DNA of 57,113 bases from Desulfobacterales bacterium (GCA_020353555.1 CP070697.1:3652124-3709236); one strand, 5' to 3'. Shown: positions 42,602 to 51,686, numbered from the stretch's first letter. Numbers and translations are program-made. Notes: generated from the letters alone by a model not told the origin.

Positions 42602-43084
42602 GGCACTTCTCCGCCTCTTCCAAATGATTGAGATCATCACCGCGGGTGATCACAGACTTACGCCGCCCGCAAGTTCCCGCATCTGCGACCGTCGTATTAT
42701 AATCGCTATCCGGATCCATCGCAATCCAAATTAGCATCGGACCCGCAGATTGGGCCAGGAATTTGTTTAGGATCGCGCGCATTAGATTTTCAGCAATATC
42801 TGTACCACCACCAGCGCGTCGAAGCGCGCTGCGGGTTGCGCGTTGTACGTCGTCGGTGGTGGGCTGAACTCCGCAGGGAACGGATCTTATTTCCGACTGA
42901 ATTTAGCCTTGCCGAGCGCCAAACCATCCTTTGCGCCGTGGGTTTTGGAGAATCAGAAGAAGCAGTTCCTGCCGAACGAGATATCGGAACTTGCAGTTCC
43001 TTTATGGGGGGGGAATTACTGGGCGCTAGACCAACTGAAGCGGTTTCTTCCGCAAGAGTTTCCGGAGAAATTCTTAGCTTGGGG

Positions 43085-43156
43085 GTAACAGTTTAGCCCT
43101 TTGAAAAACCCGATCAGCGGTCGACCGGGATATTTTTCATACAGGTAAATTGATAC
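43085..43156 (+). repeat. Dispersed palindromic repeat, copy 2
   Basis: It reads GTAACAGTTTAGCCC, TTTGAAAAACCCGATCAGCG, GTCGACCGGGATATTTTTC and ATACAGGTAAATTGATAC. It matches the copies at 1289 and 50606 but lacks about 10 bases of the central region. Confidence 0.75.
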
Positions 43157-43389
43157 GTTTGGGGTTATTTCCGGTGCTGGGGAGGAGCAAATGCGCTTGA
43201 TTGAATTCAGCCGCATGTCAACCTCCCCCTTGGCATGTCAATTGCTGTTTAGATTAATCTTGAAGGCCGGGATACCCCGATCGCAAACTCGGTTACCGGA
43301 GGGCTCCTAAAATCGAATGGCAGCTCAGCCAAAACAGGTGCCAGTTGCCTGCATGATTGCGCAAGGGCTCTTCGCGTGGCGTTGCAGTT

Positions 43390-43663
43390 CAGGGAGTGCT
43401 TGGGCGGGAAAAGTTGCTGAGCGCGGATGAATTTAAAAAGGCCTTTCCGGATACGGGGGATGGTGTTAAGGTAAAAAATATGAGATGCAAAAATAGCGCG
43501 GACATAACGGTTTCCAGGCCCTCCCTTGCCAAGCGCTCCATTTCCAGCAACGCACGACGGGCATGCCCTCGATCGCCGAACCGGGAATCAGAGGGGTGTC
43601 GCGGAGCCGGCGCGGCAATTCGGAGCCGGTACAGGAAACATTGAATGAAGCATTGATGAACAC
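43390..43663 (-). pseudogene. Frameshifted RAMP-superfamily-like fragment
   Basis: On the minus strand one frame gives SFNVSCTGSELPRRLRDTPL then IPGSAIEG, and the next frame continues GHARRALLEMERLAREG. Adding one G at about 43566 joins them into a single reading (SAIEGHARRALLEM). PLIPGSAIEGHARRALLEM closely resembles the IPGSSLKGALR-type glycine-rich loop motif of CRISPR RAMP proteins (Csm3, Cmr4 and relatives). The flanks are short and no start is visible, so this is at most a remnant. No CRISPR array or other cas gene was seen in the window. Confidence 0.35.
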
Positions 43664-43743
43664 GGGTCGTTTTTGTCGCGAACCGGCGCAGGGAAAACAG
43701 CCCGTGGGCCGGTTGATTCGCGAACAGCCCTCTGGAGGTCAGC

Positions 43744-44394
43744 ATGTTGAGTTTCTTTTTTACCAAGGAACGGCAGCTTGAAACCCTGATTTACAGTTAT
43801 TTGGAAAATCTCGGCCTGATTCAGAAGCAATTTGTCAAAGCCCTGAACATGTGCCTGGCCAAAGGTGTCTGTGACGACTTTCAATTTTTGGCGGATCAGA
43901 CGCATAAATATGAATCTCGGGCGGATGATATCCGCGACGAAGTCAATATGCTGATGTACAGCCGGGCGCTGATACCCGAGTCCCGGGAGGATATCATGGG
44001 GCTGTTAGCGTCCGCCGATGAAATTCCCCGCTATTTTGAGCTGATTCTGAACCTGATTCGGACGCAAAAGATCTTGATACCTGATTTCATCGTTCTGGAT
44101 ATTCAGGAACTCATCCGGGTTTCGATGGAAAGCTGCGATCTGATGATCAAGCAGATTGATGTCATGATCAAGAAAAAAGAAGGCATTCGGGCATTACTAT
44201 CCACAATTGACCAGAATGAGAGTCATTGTGATCATATTGAACGCCGCATTATCAGCAAGGTTTTTGACTCCGATCTGGATCCGTTTTTGAAACTGCAATT
44301 GAAGGAAATGGTGGTCTGCATGGGTGAGATATCGGATCAGGCCGACCGGGTTTCCAAACAGGTGAACATCCTGACCATGAAAAGGCGCGTCTGA
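43744..44394 (+). CDS. DUF47 / PhoU-like protein
   Basis: This frame encodes 216 residues after TGGAGG. It is an all-helical PhoU-like protein of the DUF47 family: FFTKERQLETLIYSYLE, CDDFQFLADQTHKYESRADD (helix-bundle metal motif with E and D), SREDIMGLLASADEIPRYFE and LQLKEMVVCMGEISDQAD. Such proteins are normally encoded beside PiT phosphate transporters and are thought to regulate them. Here the stop codon overlaps the PiT start as TGATG, so the two are translated together. Confidence 0.9.
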   Translation: MLSFFFTKERQLETLIYSYLENLGLIQKQFVKALNMCLAKGVCDDFQFLADQTHKYESRADDIRDEVNMLMYSRALIPESREDIMGLLASADEIPRYFELILNLIRTQKILIPDFIVLDIQELIRVSMESCDLMIKQIDVMIKKKEGIRALLSTIDQNESHCDHIERRIISKVFDSDLDPFLKLQLKEMVVCMGEISDQADRVSKQVNILTMKRRV

Positions 44395-45338
44395 TGTTTT
44401 CTCTGCTGGGTGCTGTTTTTTTGGGGTGGTCCTTGGGTGCCAATGATGCATCGAATGTATTTGGTTCGGCTGTTTCCTCCCGAATGCTCAAATTCTGGAC
44501 GGCGGCGGTTTTAGCCTCCCTCTTTGTCCTGATAGGAGCCCTCCTCGAGGGCCGGGCCGGCATCGAAACCTTGCAGGGCCTCACCGCACTAACCCTCAAG
44601 AAGGCGGTGATTTCATCGTTCGCCGCCGCCGTGACCGTGACCATCATGACCTTCCTGGGTCTTCCGGTTTCGACCTCCCAGGCCGCCGTCGGCGCCATTT
44701 TGGGTATCGGGTTTCTCAACCGCCAGATCAACGTGGCGGGACTGGGCAAGGTGGTGGCATGCTGGTTCGGGACCCCGGTCGGCGGCTTGGTCATCGCCGT
44801 GATCATCTATAAAATATTGGCCTTCGTTTATAACCGCATGAATATCGATCTATTCGAATCGGATATCCTGCTGCGCCTCGCCCTGATTGCTGCGGGTTCG
44901 TATGCCGCCTATGCGTTGGGCGCCAACAATGTTGCCAACGTCACGGCCGTCTTTGTCGGCGCCGGCCAGCTGAGTGTTTTTGCGGCGGCCTTGATCGGCG
45001 GTTTGAGCATTGCTCTGGGTATTCTGACTTTTAGCCGGCGGGTGATGGAAACGGTCGGCCGCAAGCTGGTCCGCCTGGATCCCTTTTCCGCCCTGATCGT
45101 GGTCCTGGCGGAGGCAATTACCGTGCATTTTTATACCGTTTTAGGGGTTCCGGTTTCCACCTCCCAGGCGGTGATCGGCGCAGTGCTGGGCGTCGGTATT
45201 GTGAAAGGCATCAATACCGTCAGCCGGCGGACGCTGACCAATATTCTCATCGGATGGTTTCTCACCCCGGTCGTGGCGTGCTTTATCGCGCTTGCGCTCA
45301 ATTTTGCCATCAACTTGCGCTATGTGCCGGAAGGTTGA
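44394..45338 (+). CDS. PiT-family inorganic phosphate transporter
   Basis: This frame encodes 314 residues. PiT proteins import phosphate with H+ or Na+ through about ten membrane segments built as an inverted repeat. The signature GANDASNVFGSAVSSR occurs near the N-terminus and its partner GANNVANVTAVFVGAGQL in the middle; the second pair of motifs is PVSTSQAAVGAILGIG and PVSTSQAVIGAVLGVG. The short length, without a central cytoplasmic loop, is usual for bacterial PiT. Its start overlaps the DUF47 stop. Sulfate permease of the same superfamily is an alternative but less likely with a DUF47 partner. Confidence 0.9.
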   Translation: MFSLLGAVFLGWSLGANDASNVFGSAVSSRMLKFWTAAVLASLFVLIGALLEGRAGIETLQGLTALTLKKAVISSFAAAVTVTIMTFLGLPVSTSQAAVGAILGIGFLNRQINVAGLGKVVACWFGTPVGGLVIAVIIYKILAFVYNRMNIDLFESDILLRLALIAAGSYAAYALGANNVANVTAVFVGAGQLSVFAAALIGGLSIALGILTFSRRVMETVGRKLVRLDPFSALIVVLAEAITVHFYTVLGVPVSTSQAVIGAVLGVGIVKGINTVSRRTLTNILIGWFLTPVVACFIALALNFAINLRYVPEG

Positions 45339-45409
45339 GCAAGGGGCGGCATGGGGGGCGGCCGGCCCGCGTCAAGTGACCGCGGTTTAAAAAGAAGAGG
45401 AGCGCCGGC

Positions 45410-46372
45410 ATGCTGACCTATGTCCTTTTGGTTTTGGGGTTTGGATTATTGATCAAAGGCGCCGATTGGCTGGTGGACGGCGCGGCATCCATCGCCCGAC
45501 GGGCAAACGTCTCCGACCTGGTCATCGGTTTGACGGTGGTGGCGTTCGGCACCTCCACACCGGAACTGTTTGTCAATATCATTGCCAGCCTCAGGGGCAA
45601 CACCGACATCGCCATCGGCAACGTCCTGGGGAGCAACGTCGCCAATGTCGTGCTGATCCTCGGCGTGTCGTCGATGATTTATCCCTTAGCCGTCACCCAG
45701 GGGACTGTCTGGAAGGAGATCCCGTTCAGTCTCCTGGCCGCGGCCGTCCTGTACTTTACGGCCAATGACCAGCTCATTGATCACGCCGGGGCTTCGGTTT
45801 TGACGCGGATCGATGGTCTCGTCTTTCTTTCATTCTTTACGATTTTTATTTATTATTCCTTTTCCATTGCCGCGCGCATCAACGGGATGGAAGCCCACGT
45901 GCCGGCCAAACCGCGCGGCTGGATTCCATCGGTGGTGTTTATTCTGGGGGGCCTCATGGGATTGACCCTGGGCGGCCGATGGATTATCGACGGCGCGGTT
46001 GCCCTGGCCACGCGGTTCGGCATGAGCGAGTCGATCCTCGGTTTGACCATTGTGGCGGTGGGCACATCGCTGCCGGAATTGGCGACGTCGGCCGTGGCGG
46101 CGTACAAAAAAAATGCGGATATTGCGGTGGGCAATGTCGTCGGATCCAATATCTTCAACATCTTTTTCGTTCTGGGAATCAGCGCGCTGATCAAACCGTT
46201 GCCGTTTCAACCCCGAAATAATTCCGACATCGGCGCGGTGATTCTGGCCAGCCTGCTTTTATTCGTGTTTATGTTTACCGGCAAGAAACGCTCTTTGGAC
46301 CGCTGGGAGGGCCTCGTTTCTTTGATTCTGTATGGAGGATACATCGCCTTGCTCGTCAGCCTTGAAACTTAG
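45410..46372 (+). CDS. CaCA-family calcium/sodium antiporter (YrbG-like)
   Basis: This frame encodes 320 residues after AGAGGAG. It has the ten-segment fold of K+-independent Na+/Ca2+ exchangers, with two alpha repeats: VVAFGTSTPELFVNIIASL, GNVLGSNVANV in the first half and VAVGTSLPELATSAVAA, GNVVGSNIFNIFF in the second. The GTSxPE motifs hold the ion-binding glutamates. It follows the PiT gene by 71 bases on the same strand, so the three genes may form one ion/phosphate homeostasis operon. Which cations it moves cannot be told here. Confidence 0.9.
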   Translation: MLTYVLLVLGFGLLIKGADWLVDGAASIARRANVSDLVIGLTVVAFGTSTPELFVNIIASLRGNTDIAIGNVLGSNVANVVLILGVSSMIYPLAVTQGTVWKEIPFSLLAAAVLYFTANDQLIDHAGASVLTRIDGLVFLSFFTIFIYYSFSIAARINGMEAHVPAKPRGWIPSVVFILGGLMGLTLGGRWIIDGAVALATRFGMSESILGLTIVAVGTSLPELATSAVAAYKKNADIAVGNVVGSNIFNIFFVLGISALIKPLPFQPRNNSDIGAVILASLLLFVFMFTGKKRSLDRWEGLVSLILYGGYIALLVSLET

Positions 46373-46530
46373 CCGTCCGTGGGCCGCTGCCCCGTTTCTT
46401 TGTCCGGCGGCAGATTTCAGCGGGGAGCCGGGTAGGCGGCCAAATCGCGGGGCGGGGCTAAACCGATCCAGGTGCCACTCCGCCCTACGGATTCTCCCGG
46501 ACGGCACCGGGCTCTCTGTGAAGAGTGGCG

Positions 46531-47998
46531 TCACCTTTTGGCCGTAACGAGTTCATACAGGAGACCTTTCGTGACCATAAGCTCCTCATAGGCTCCCATT
46601 TCCACGATCTTGCCTGATTTCATGACCCCGATCTTGTCATAGCCTTTGATGATATCCAGCCGGTGGACGACGGCGATCAAGGTGGTTTTCCCCTTCCAAT
46701 GCGTATCCAGCAGATTCTGGATGGGCGTTTGCGACTTGTTGTCCAGCGCCGATGTCGCTTCGTCCGTTATCAATATTTTGGGTTTCTTCAAAAAAACCCT
46801 GGCAATCGCTAATTTCTGGCGTTGGCCTCCGGAAAGCCGGTCACCTCTGCTGCCGACCTGAAATTGCAGGCCGATTTCTACGACGGGTTCCAGAAGATCT
46901 TCTTCAATCAGCAATTGCACGATTTGTTCATCGAGCTTTTTGTATCCGTCCAGTTCTTCGGGGAGGATGGGACTTTGTTCGAAAAAGGTTTCATCCGGGG
47001 TAAGATGACCCAGGATGTCCACGGTTTGTTGGCCCAGGTTGGCGCCCAAGGCCAGCAGCGGCGGCCGCAGATGGGTCTCTTCCAGAAACCGCAGAAAATA
47101 ATCATTCTTCGATAAGTTTTTCTCCTCGATGGTGCCATCGAAAATAAACGGCGTCTGGGAAACCAATCCGATGCCCTTTGATTGGCAGGTAGCCGCCCAG
47201 GATGAAAATCAGAAACGGGCTGAAGCTGGTAAAAAAATTGCTGAGGACCTTAATTCCCTGCCGGTAGAGATTCCAGGTAATCCGGATTTGGAGCAGGCTG
47301 TCCGCGAGGCGGTCGAACTTGCGGTTTTCGATGCGATGGGCGCTGTTGCCCTGAATTTCATGGATGCCGGTCACCGCTTCGGCGATTTTGCTGGACAGGT
47401 TGCGGGAGGCGTCGACACGCTTTTTGTTTTCCAGACAGGCCCGTTTCTGCCAGCCGGGGCAGGAGGAATAGAAAGAACGGGTAAATCGAAAATGACACGA
47501 GCCCCAAAAGAGGGTTCAACCAGAGCAGATAACCAGCAAAAGCCAGCAGGTCAAGATGCTGGTCACGGGGATAGCCACCGCCACACCCTCGAAATCCCCG
47601 AGGGTGGCCCGCTCGGAAACCAGGGACTGGACGACCATGCCGGGTTGCGTTTTTCGGAAGAAGCTTAAAGGAAGCGTTAACATATGGTGAAACAGCTCCT
47701 TGCGCATGTCGGCCGCCGCCCGCTGCCCGATGAAGGTCTGCAGGACGCCGATGAGATATTTAAGCCCGCCGGCCAGGATGACGGCCGCCAGGTACAAACC
47801 GCAGTAGAGCACCAACAAGTCGAAGGCCTGCAGCTTGATGGCCTGATTGACAATGCGTTTCTGCATTTCCAGGGGAAAGACCCGCGCCAAAACCGAGACG
47901 ATGATCGTCAGCAGCAGGATCATCTGAAGTTTGACATTGGCGCAAAACACCCAGTTGCACAGCGATTTATTGAGCACGGGAGTTTTGATTGTTTGCAT
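46531..47998 (-). pseudogene. Decayed ABC exporter (TMD-NBD) gene
   Basis: Three pieces of one ABC exporter lie in order on the minus strand. The start piece from 47998 has membrane helices (LQMILLLTIIVSVLARVFPL; LLVLYCGLYLAAVILAGGL) and FFRKTQPGMVVQSLVSERA. Near 47535 and 47430 the frame changes (YLLWLNPLLGLVSF and then NLSSKIAEAVTGIHEIQGNS). Near 47180 the text jumps from a membrane helix (FLIFILGGYL) straight to the NBD Q-loop part IGLVSQTPFIFDGTIEE, so the rest of the TMD and the whole Walker A are missing. The remaining NBD still has LSGGQRQKLAIARVF, ILITDEATSALD and VVHRLD. Two frameshifts and an in-frame-like deletion mean no transport activity. Confidence 0.8.
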
Positions 47999-48366
47999 GA
48001 ATCGGCACCCCATCGGATTAGGATCGGAAAATCAAGCCACAAGCGTCAGCGCCTATATTGGGGGCTTGAAAGTTGGCGGTCGGGTTCTTCGCTACACGAT
48101 TTTTGAGCTTTCTTAAAGGGGAAGGGGATATCGCGGCGCGGCCCGGCCCGGGAAGAGACTCTTGCTTGACATCCGGGGTGGATTAGGTGAAAATCGCGTT
48201 GGAGCTCCCCACCGGGGGGGTGGGCGTGGTAAGTATTCAAAACAATGTGTTGCCCGGCAATAGGCTAATGCTGAACCCCGGGGCGTGTCCGGGAAAGCAA
48301 AGAAGCGGCCGCCACGGATAGTGCGGCCTTATTCGATAAGGGCCCGACACGGGGGAGAAATCTAAC
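47999..48366. other. Intergenic region
   Basis: No gene is supported. A TTGACA at 48166-48171 with a weak -10 (GAAAAT, 17-base spacing) points right, toward the gene at 48367, but the match is poor. Confidence 0.45.
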
Positions 48367-48894
48367 ATGAGCAAGATCTTGGCGATTTGTATCTGGGTCG
48401 TCGCAATCTCGGTTCCGCAGATATCCTGCGCGGAAAATAGGGCCATTCATTTTGCCGATATTCGGCCCAGACTGGAAGCCATTTTAGCCGATTTGTCCCA
48501 TGACTTGGATCAGTTTGAAAACCTTCAGAACCGAATGGATGATTCGGCCCGCGCCAGCGAGAATTATGATGAGCAAAAGAATATCTTCCTTTCCTCGGTG
48601 CTCGCCATCACGACCATCGCGGCCATATGTGAGTATGAAACGGATCTGATGACATTATTTATCGATTTGAGAGAAGAAAATCGCCAGAAATTCTACGAGG
48701 TGCGAATCGAAAGTCTGGAGACCTCCGTCAAGCAGATTAACAACATGCATAAGCAAATCCAGATTAATTACGCCCTATCGCCGCCGGATTTTTTCGAAAC
48801 TGCGTTGGTCAATCAAGAAAGGCGCACCATATTATCATCCCTTGAACTGTTAAACCGCAGTATCGAACTGTTGAAATCGGTAACCAGGCAATAA
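48367..48894 (+). CDS. Exported helical protein, unknown function
   Basis: This frame encodes 175 residues after GGGGGAG. Residues 1-21 are a signal peptide ending at QISCAEN; the cysteine could be a lipid site, but the pattern is not a clean lipobox. The mature part is predicted almost entirely helical, with HFADIRPRLEAILADLSHDL, FENLQNRMDDSARASENYDE and ETSVKQINNMHKQIQINYAL as amphipathic stretches and a hydrophobic patch ILSSVLAITTIAAICEY-like in the middle. I recognise no family. It stands alone between an ABC pseudogene and a membrane protein gene. Confidence 0.7.
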   Translation: MSKILAICIWVVAISVPQISCAENRAIHFADIRPRLEAILADLSHDLDQFENLQNRMDDSARASENYDEQKNIFLSSVLAITTIAAICEYETDLMTLFIDLREENRQKFYEVRIESLETSVKQINNMHKQIQINYALSPPDFFETALVNQERRTILSSLELLNRSIELLKSVTRQ

Positions 48895-49038
48895 ACGATT
48901 GGCCGGAGACGCGTGGGAATGGAGAAAGGGTTCGATGATATCTATAAAGGTTTGCGAAAGATAACCGGCGAATCGTTCCGCCCAAGGCCGATGAAGCCGG
49001 CTCGGATCAAAGATCTTTGAATTGACGATCTTAAGAAG

Positions 49039-49599
49039 ATGGATGCAAGCACCCTTCTCACCGGTTTCTTGATTATGGTGGCTCGAATTTGCGACGTTTC
49101 GATCGGGACCGTCCGGACAATTGTAACTGTGCAAGGACGGAGCGTCATCGCTTTTTTTCTGGCGATTTTTGAGCTGCTGATCTGGATTTCGGTCGTGAGT
49201 ACGGTTATTTACAAAATCAAAGATCAGCCCCTTCTAGCCGTATTCTATGCCCTGGGCTATGCCACCGGTAATGTGGTGGGGATCGCCGTGGAGCGCAAAC
49301 TGGCACTGGGAATAATGGTTCTGCGGGTGATCACCCGCACTGCCGGCAAGAGCATGGCTGAGCACCTGCGACATGCAGGCCAGCCGGTCACTATTTTTCG
49401 CGGTGAGGGAATGCGCGGCCCTGTCGACGAACTTTATATTGCCTGTCGGCGGCGTGAGTTAAAGAGGATCCTGGGTATTGTGCAAAAAGAAGATCCCCAA
49501 GCCTTCTACATTACCGAAATGGCGCGGGATGTGCGCAAAGCGGTCCGCCCCTTGTATTTTGAATTCAGCGGCTGGCGGTCGGTTTTTAAGAAAAAATAG
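49039..49599 (+). CDS. UPF0316 / DUF2179 membrane protein
   Basis: This frame encodes 186 residues; the ribosome binding site (AAGAAG) is modest. Three membrane segments fill the first half: LLTGFLIMVARICDVSIGTV with the characteristic ARICDVSIGTVRTI, then AFFLAIFELLIWISVVSTVI and LAVFYALGYATGNVVGIAVE. The C-terminal cytoplasmic DUF2179-type domain follows (VTIFRGEGMRGPVDELYIAC, RRRELKRILGIVQKEDPQAF). This order is that of the UPF0316 family. No biochemical function is established for it; a nucleotide- or ion-linked regulatory role is often guessed because the soluble domain is compact and conserved. Confidence 0.85.
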   Translation: MDASTLLTGFLIMVARICDVSIGTVRTIVTVQGRSVIAFFLAIFELLIWISVVSTVIYKIKDQPLLAVFYALGYATGNVVGIAVERKLALGIMVLRVITRTAGKSMAEHLRHAGQPVTIFRGEGMRGPVDELYIACRRRELKRILGIVQKEDPQAFYITEMARDVRKAVRPLYFEFSGWRSVFKKK

Positions 49600-49664
49600 A
49601 GGCGGAATGGATAATCAGATTTGAAATCGTGTAATTGTTTGAGGGCCTTAGGGATCGTTAAGGA

Positions 49665-49692
49665 AGCCCCGCGCGGTGGCACCGCTTCTTTT
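49665..49692 (+). terminator. Possible weak terminator
   Basis: GCGGT (49673-49677) pairs with ACCGC (49681-49685) around a three-base loop, followed by TTCTTTT. The outer AAG/CTT pairs can extend it. The U-tract is interrupted, so this is only a plausible end for the UPF0316 gene. Confidence 0.35.
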
Positions 49693-49871
49693 AAAAACCT
49701 GGGAAAAGGGTGGAGGCCATGCTTGTTCATTTTTAGCGCGTCTTCGGGGCTTTCTTTACGAGCCCTTAGGCACGAGTTTTACATGGTTTCAAATCTGATT
49801 ATACATGGAGCACCTCATGGTTAACATGGCTAATGTAACAAAGTAGGAATAAAGACCAAAGGCAGAAAAGC

Positions 49872-50603
49872 ATGCTTCCAATTATAATCTTCCTGGTACT
49901 CATGGGTTGCTATAACGCAGGTCTGGCGCAGGATTCAGGCGAGAGTTCCGTGGAGTTGGTCACCGAAGGCGAGTATTTGATGCCGGCGGGCAGCTCCAAG
50001 CCATTGGCCCGGGCGCTCGCCCTGTTCGAAGCCCAAAAAAAGGCTGTCGAAGCGGCGGGGAAATATCTCTCCAGCCGACGTCTGATTGACAACTACGAAC
50101 TCAAGAAGGAGGAAATTTACAGTCTGACCGCCCGGAGGGTCCGTTCCGAAATACTGGCGGAGGACATGCAGCCTGTGGGGCAGGTTTCGAAATATCATAT
50201 TCGCATCCGCGCCCGGATCCGGTCCTCCGATTACATCGAAAGTGATTTTCTGGATGAAAGGTTGGAAAACGAGGAAGCCCAAGCGGCTTTGAAGGAAGCA
50301 CTGGAGCCTGCGATTGCGCCGGAAATCGATCCGGGCCTGGACCTGTCCAAAGCCTACCGGCTCTTGCGGCACGAAAAATTACGGCCGGCGATGATCTATT
50401 TGGATCGCTTGGAAACAAAATACCCCAACTGGGGCGCGGTTCATATGGCCAAGGCCATTGGGTACTACCTGCTGCGCGAACCCTTGCGAATGAAAGCGTC
50501 TTTGCAGCAAGCCTGCACCCTGGGCAGTGCGAACGCTTGCGCGGACCTGAAAAGTCTAAAACGGGTCCATCAGTTTGATCTTGAGACGGAAAAATTTGAT
50601 TGA
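49872..50603 (+). CDS. Exported protein with Sel1/TPR-like C-terminus
   Basis: This frame encodes 243 residues after AAAGG. Residues 1-20 are a signal peptide; the FLVLMGCYNAG part could instead be a lipobox with Cys13. The middle (PLARALALFEAQKKAVEAAG, KYLSSRRLIDNYELKKEEIY) is a helix-strand module resembling the LPP20-type lipoprotein domain, where a processed ALAxxxAxxxAxE helix precedes a strand with RVRS. The last 80 residues have helical repeats, and LQQACTLGSANACADLKSLK has the spacing of a Sel1-like/TPR unit. A repeat copy begins three bases after the stop. I do not know its function. Confidence 0.7.
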   Translation: MLPIIIFLVLMGCYNAGLAQDSGESSVELVTEGEYLMPAGSSKPLARALALFEAQKKAVEAAGKYLSSRRLIDNYELKKEEIYSLTARRVRSEILAEDMQPVGQVSKYHIRIRARIRSSDYIESDFLDERLENEEAQAALKEALEPAIAPEIDPGLDLSKAYRLLRHEKLRPAMIYLDRLETKYPNWGAVHMAKAIGYYLLREPLRMKASLQQACTLGSANACADLKSLKRVHQFDLETEKFD

Positions 50604-50605
50604 AG

Positions 50606-50688
50606 CTAACCGTTTAGCCCTTTGAAAAACCAGGGAGAGGCCGACCGCTGATCGGCCGGGATATTTTTCATACAGCCAAATTGATGCC
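50606..50688 (+). repeat. Dispersed palindromic repeat, copy 3
   Basis: It reads TAACCGTTTAGCCCTTTGAA, AAACCAGGGAGA, a perfect hairpin GGCCGA CCGCTGA TCGGCC, then GGGATATTTTTCATACAGCC and AAATTGATGCC. It begins two bases after the stop of the preceding gene, so transcription of that gene would include it. Confidence 0.75.
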
Positions 50689-50765
50689 ATTGAAGAAAGG
50701 TGCCGGCCTGACGGACCACAGCCGGCAGGCGGCCTCCTGAAGGCCCGCAGCCCGGATTCGCCCGA

Positions 50766-51686
50766 CTAAAGCTCTTCGGGCGTGAACGCCACGACCTCAT
50801 CAATTTTACTGGCCCCCGTAAAAAGCATCACCAGCCGGTCAACACCCAAGGCATTGCCGGCGGCGGCGGGCATAGCCGCCAGGGCATCCAGGAATTTCTC
50901 CGGCAGCGGGTAACACGTTTGGCCGGATGATTTCCGCCGGGCGAGTTCCTCTTCGAACCGGGCGCGCTGCTCCGCGGGATCATTTAATTCGCTGAATCCA
51001 TTGCATACCTCGAGTCCGCCCAGGTACAGTTCAAATCTTTCCGCCAGCATCGGGTTTTCCGGCTTTAATCGGGCCAGGGCCCCGCGCGCCGCGGGGTAGT
51101 CGAAGAGAAAAACGGGTTGTGTCCGTTCGAGGGCGGGCTCGATTTCTGCCACCATGACCTGGTCAAAGCGGCCGTTTTCCAGCGCCCATGCCATCGTGAC
51201 GGACGCATAGCGATCAAATGCTTCGGTCACCGACATTCTAAGCCAGGGCGCCTTGAGGTTGATTCGGAAATCCTGGTAAACGAGGCGGTCGCCGGTGTGC
51301 AAGTCACGGGCGATATAGCGGATGAGGTCTTCGGTCTGAACCATCAGATCCCGATAATCCCGCTGGGCGCCGTACCACTCGAGCATGGTCAGTTCGGGAA
51401 GATGGGTGCGGCCGCGCTCGTTTCTCCGAAAGCATTTGCAGATCTGGAATAGCCTCGGAAAGCCGGCGGCCAGCAGCCGTTTCAGGCAAAGTTCCGGGGA
51501 GGTTTGCAGAAACCAGTCGGCGGAGGCCACGGCCTCGATGTGGGCTTCCGGTGCGGGAGCGGGAATGCGGATCGGTGTCTCGACTTCGAGATAATCGTCT
51601 TCAGCGAAAAAGCGGCGCATAGCGCAAATGATCTGCGCCCTGCGTCCCAGGTTCTTTTTAAGAGATATTTGTCTCGCCGTGCTCAT
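50766..51686 (-). CDS. epmA: EF-P beta-lysyl ligase EpmA (GenX/PoxA)
   Basis: This frame encodes 306 residues. EpmA is a shortened class II lysyl-tRNA synthetase that attaches (R)-beta-lysine, made by EpmB, to a conserved lysine of elongation factor P. It lacks the anticodon-binding domain of LysRS, as expected for its length. Class II motifs are visible: DDYLEVETPIRIPAPAPEAH (motif 1 region), FRRNERGRTHLPELTMLEWY (motif 2) and GNALGVDRLVMLFTGA (motif 3). LEVCNGFSELNDPAEQRARF is the conserved active-site stretch. No efp or epmB gene is in this window; the only beta-lysine-making enzyme seen is the KamA at 27917. It is downstream of the DUF2845 gene with 71 bases between. Confidence 0.92.
   Translation of the reverse strand: MSTARQISLKKNLGRRAQIICAMRRFFAEDDYLEVETPIRIPAPAPEAHIEAVASADWFLQTSPELCLKRLLAAGFPRLFQICKCFRRNERGRTHLPELTMLEWYGAQRDYRDLMVQTEDLIRYIARDLHTGDRLVYQDFRINLKAPWLRMSVTEAFDRYASVTMAWALENGRFDQVMVAEIEPALERTQPVFLFDYPAARGALARLKPENPMLAERFELYLGGLEVCNGFSELNDPAEQRARFEEELARRKSSGQTCYPLPEKFLDALAAMPAAAGNALGVDRLVMLFTGASKIDEVVAFTPEEL

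Larger units (their letters stand above)
42602..43743. other. Long degraded intergenic region
   Basis: No intact gene lies between clpX and the DUF47 gene. The region contains a repeat copy at 43085-43156 and a frameshifted RAMP-like fragment at 43390-43663. A plus-strand frame at 42843-43088 ends QLKRFLPQEFPEKFLAWG and reads protein-like, but it has no ribosome binding site and no recognisable family, so it may be a remnant. Confidence 0.55.

Noticed and set aside
42843-43088. Plus-strand 81-codon open frame that reads protein-like at its end
   Set aside because: No ribosome binding site or family recognised; it ends next to a repeat copy and may be a remnant.
48166-48194. TTGACA with 17-base spacing upstream of the gene at 48367
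   Set aside because: The -10 element GAAAAT is too poor to call a promoter by eye.
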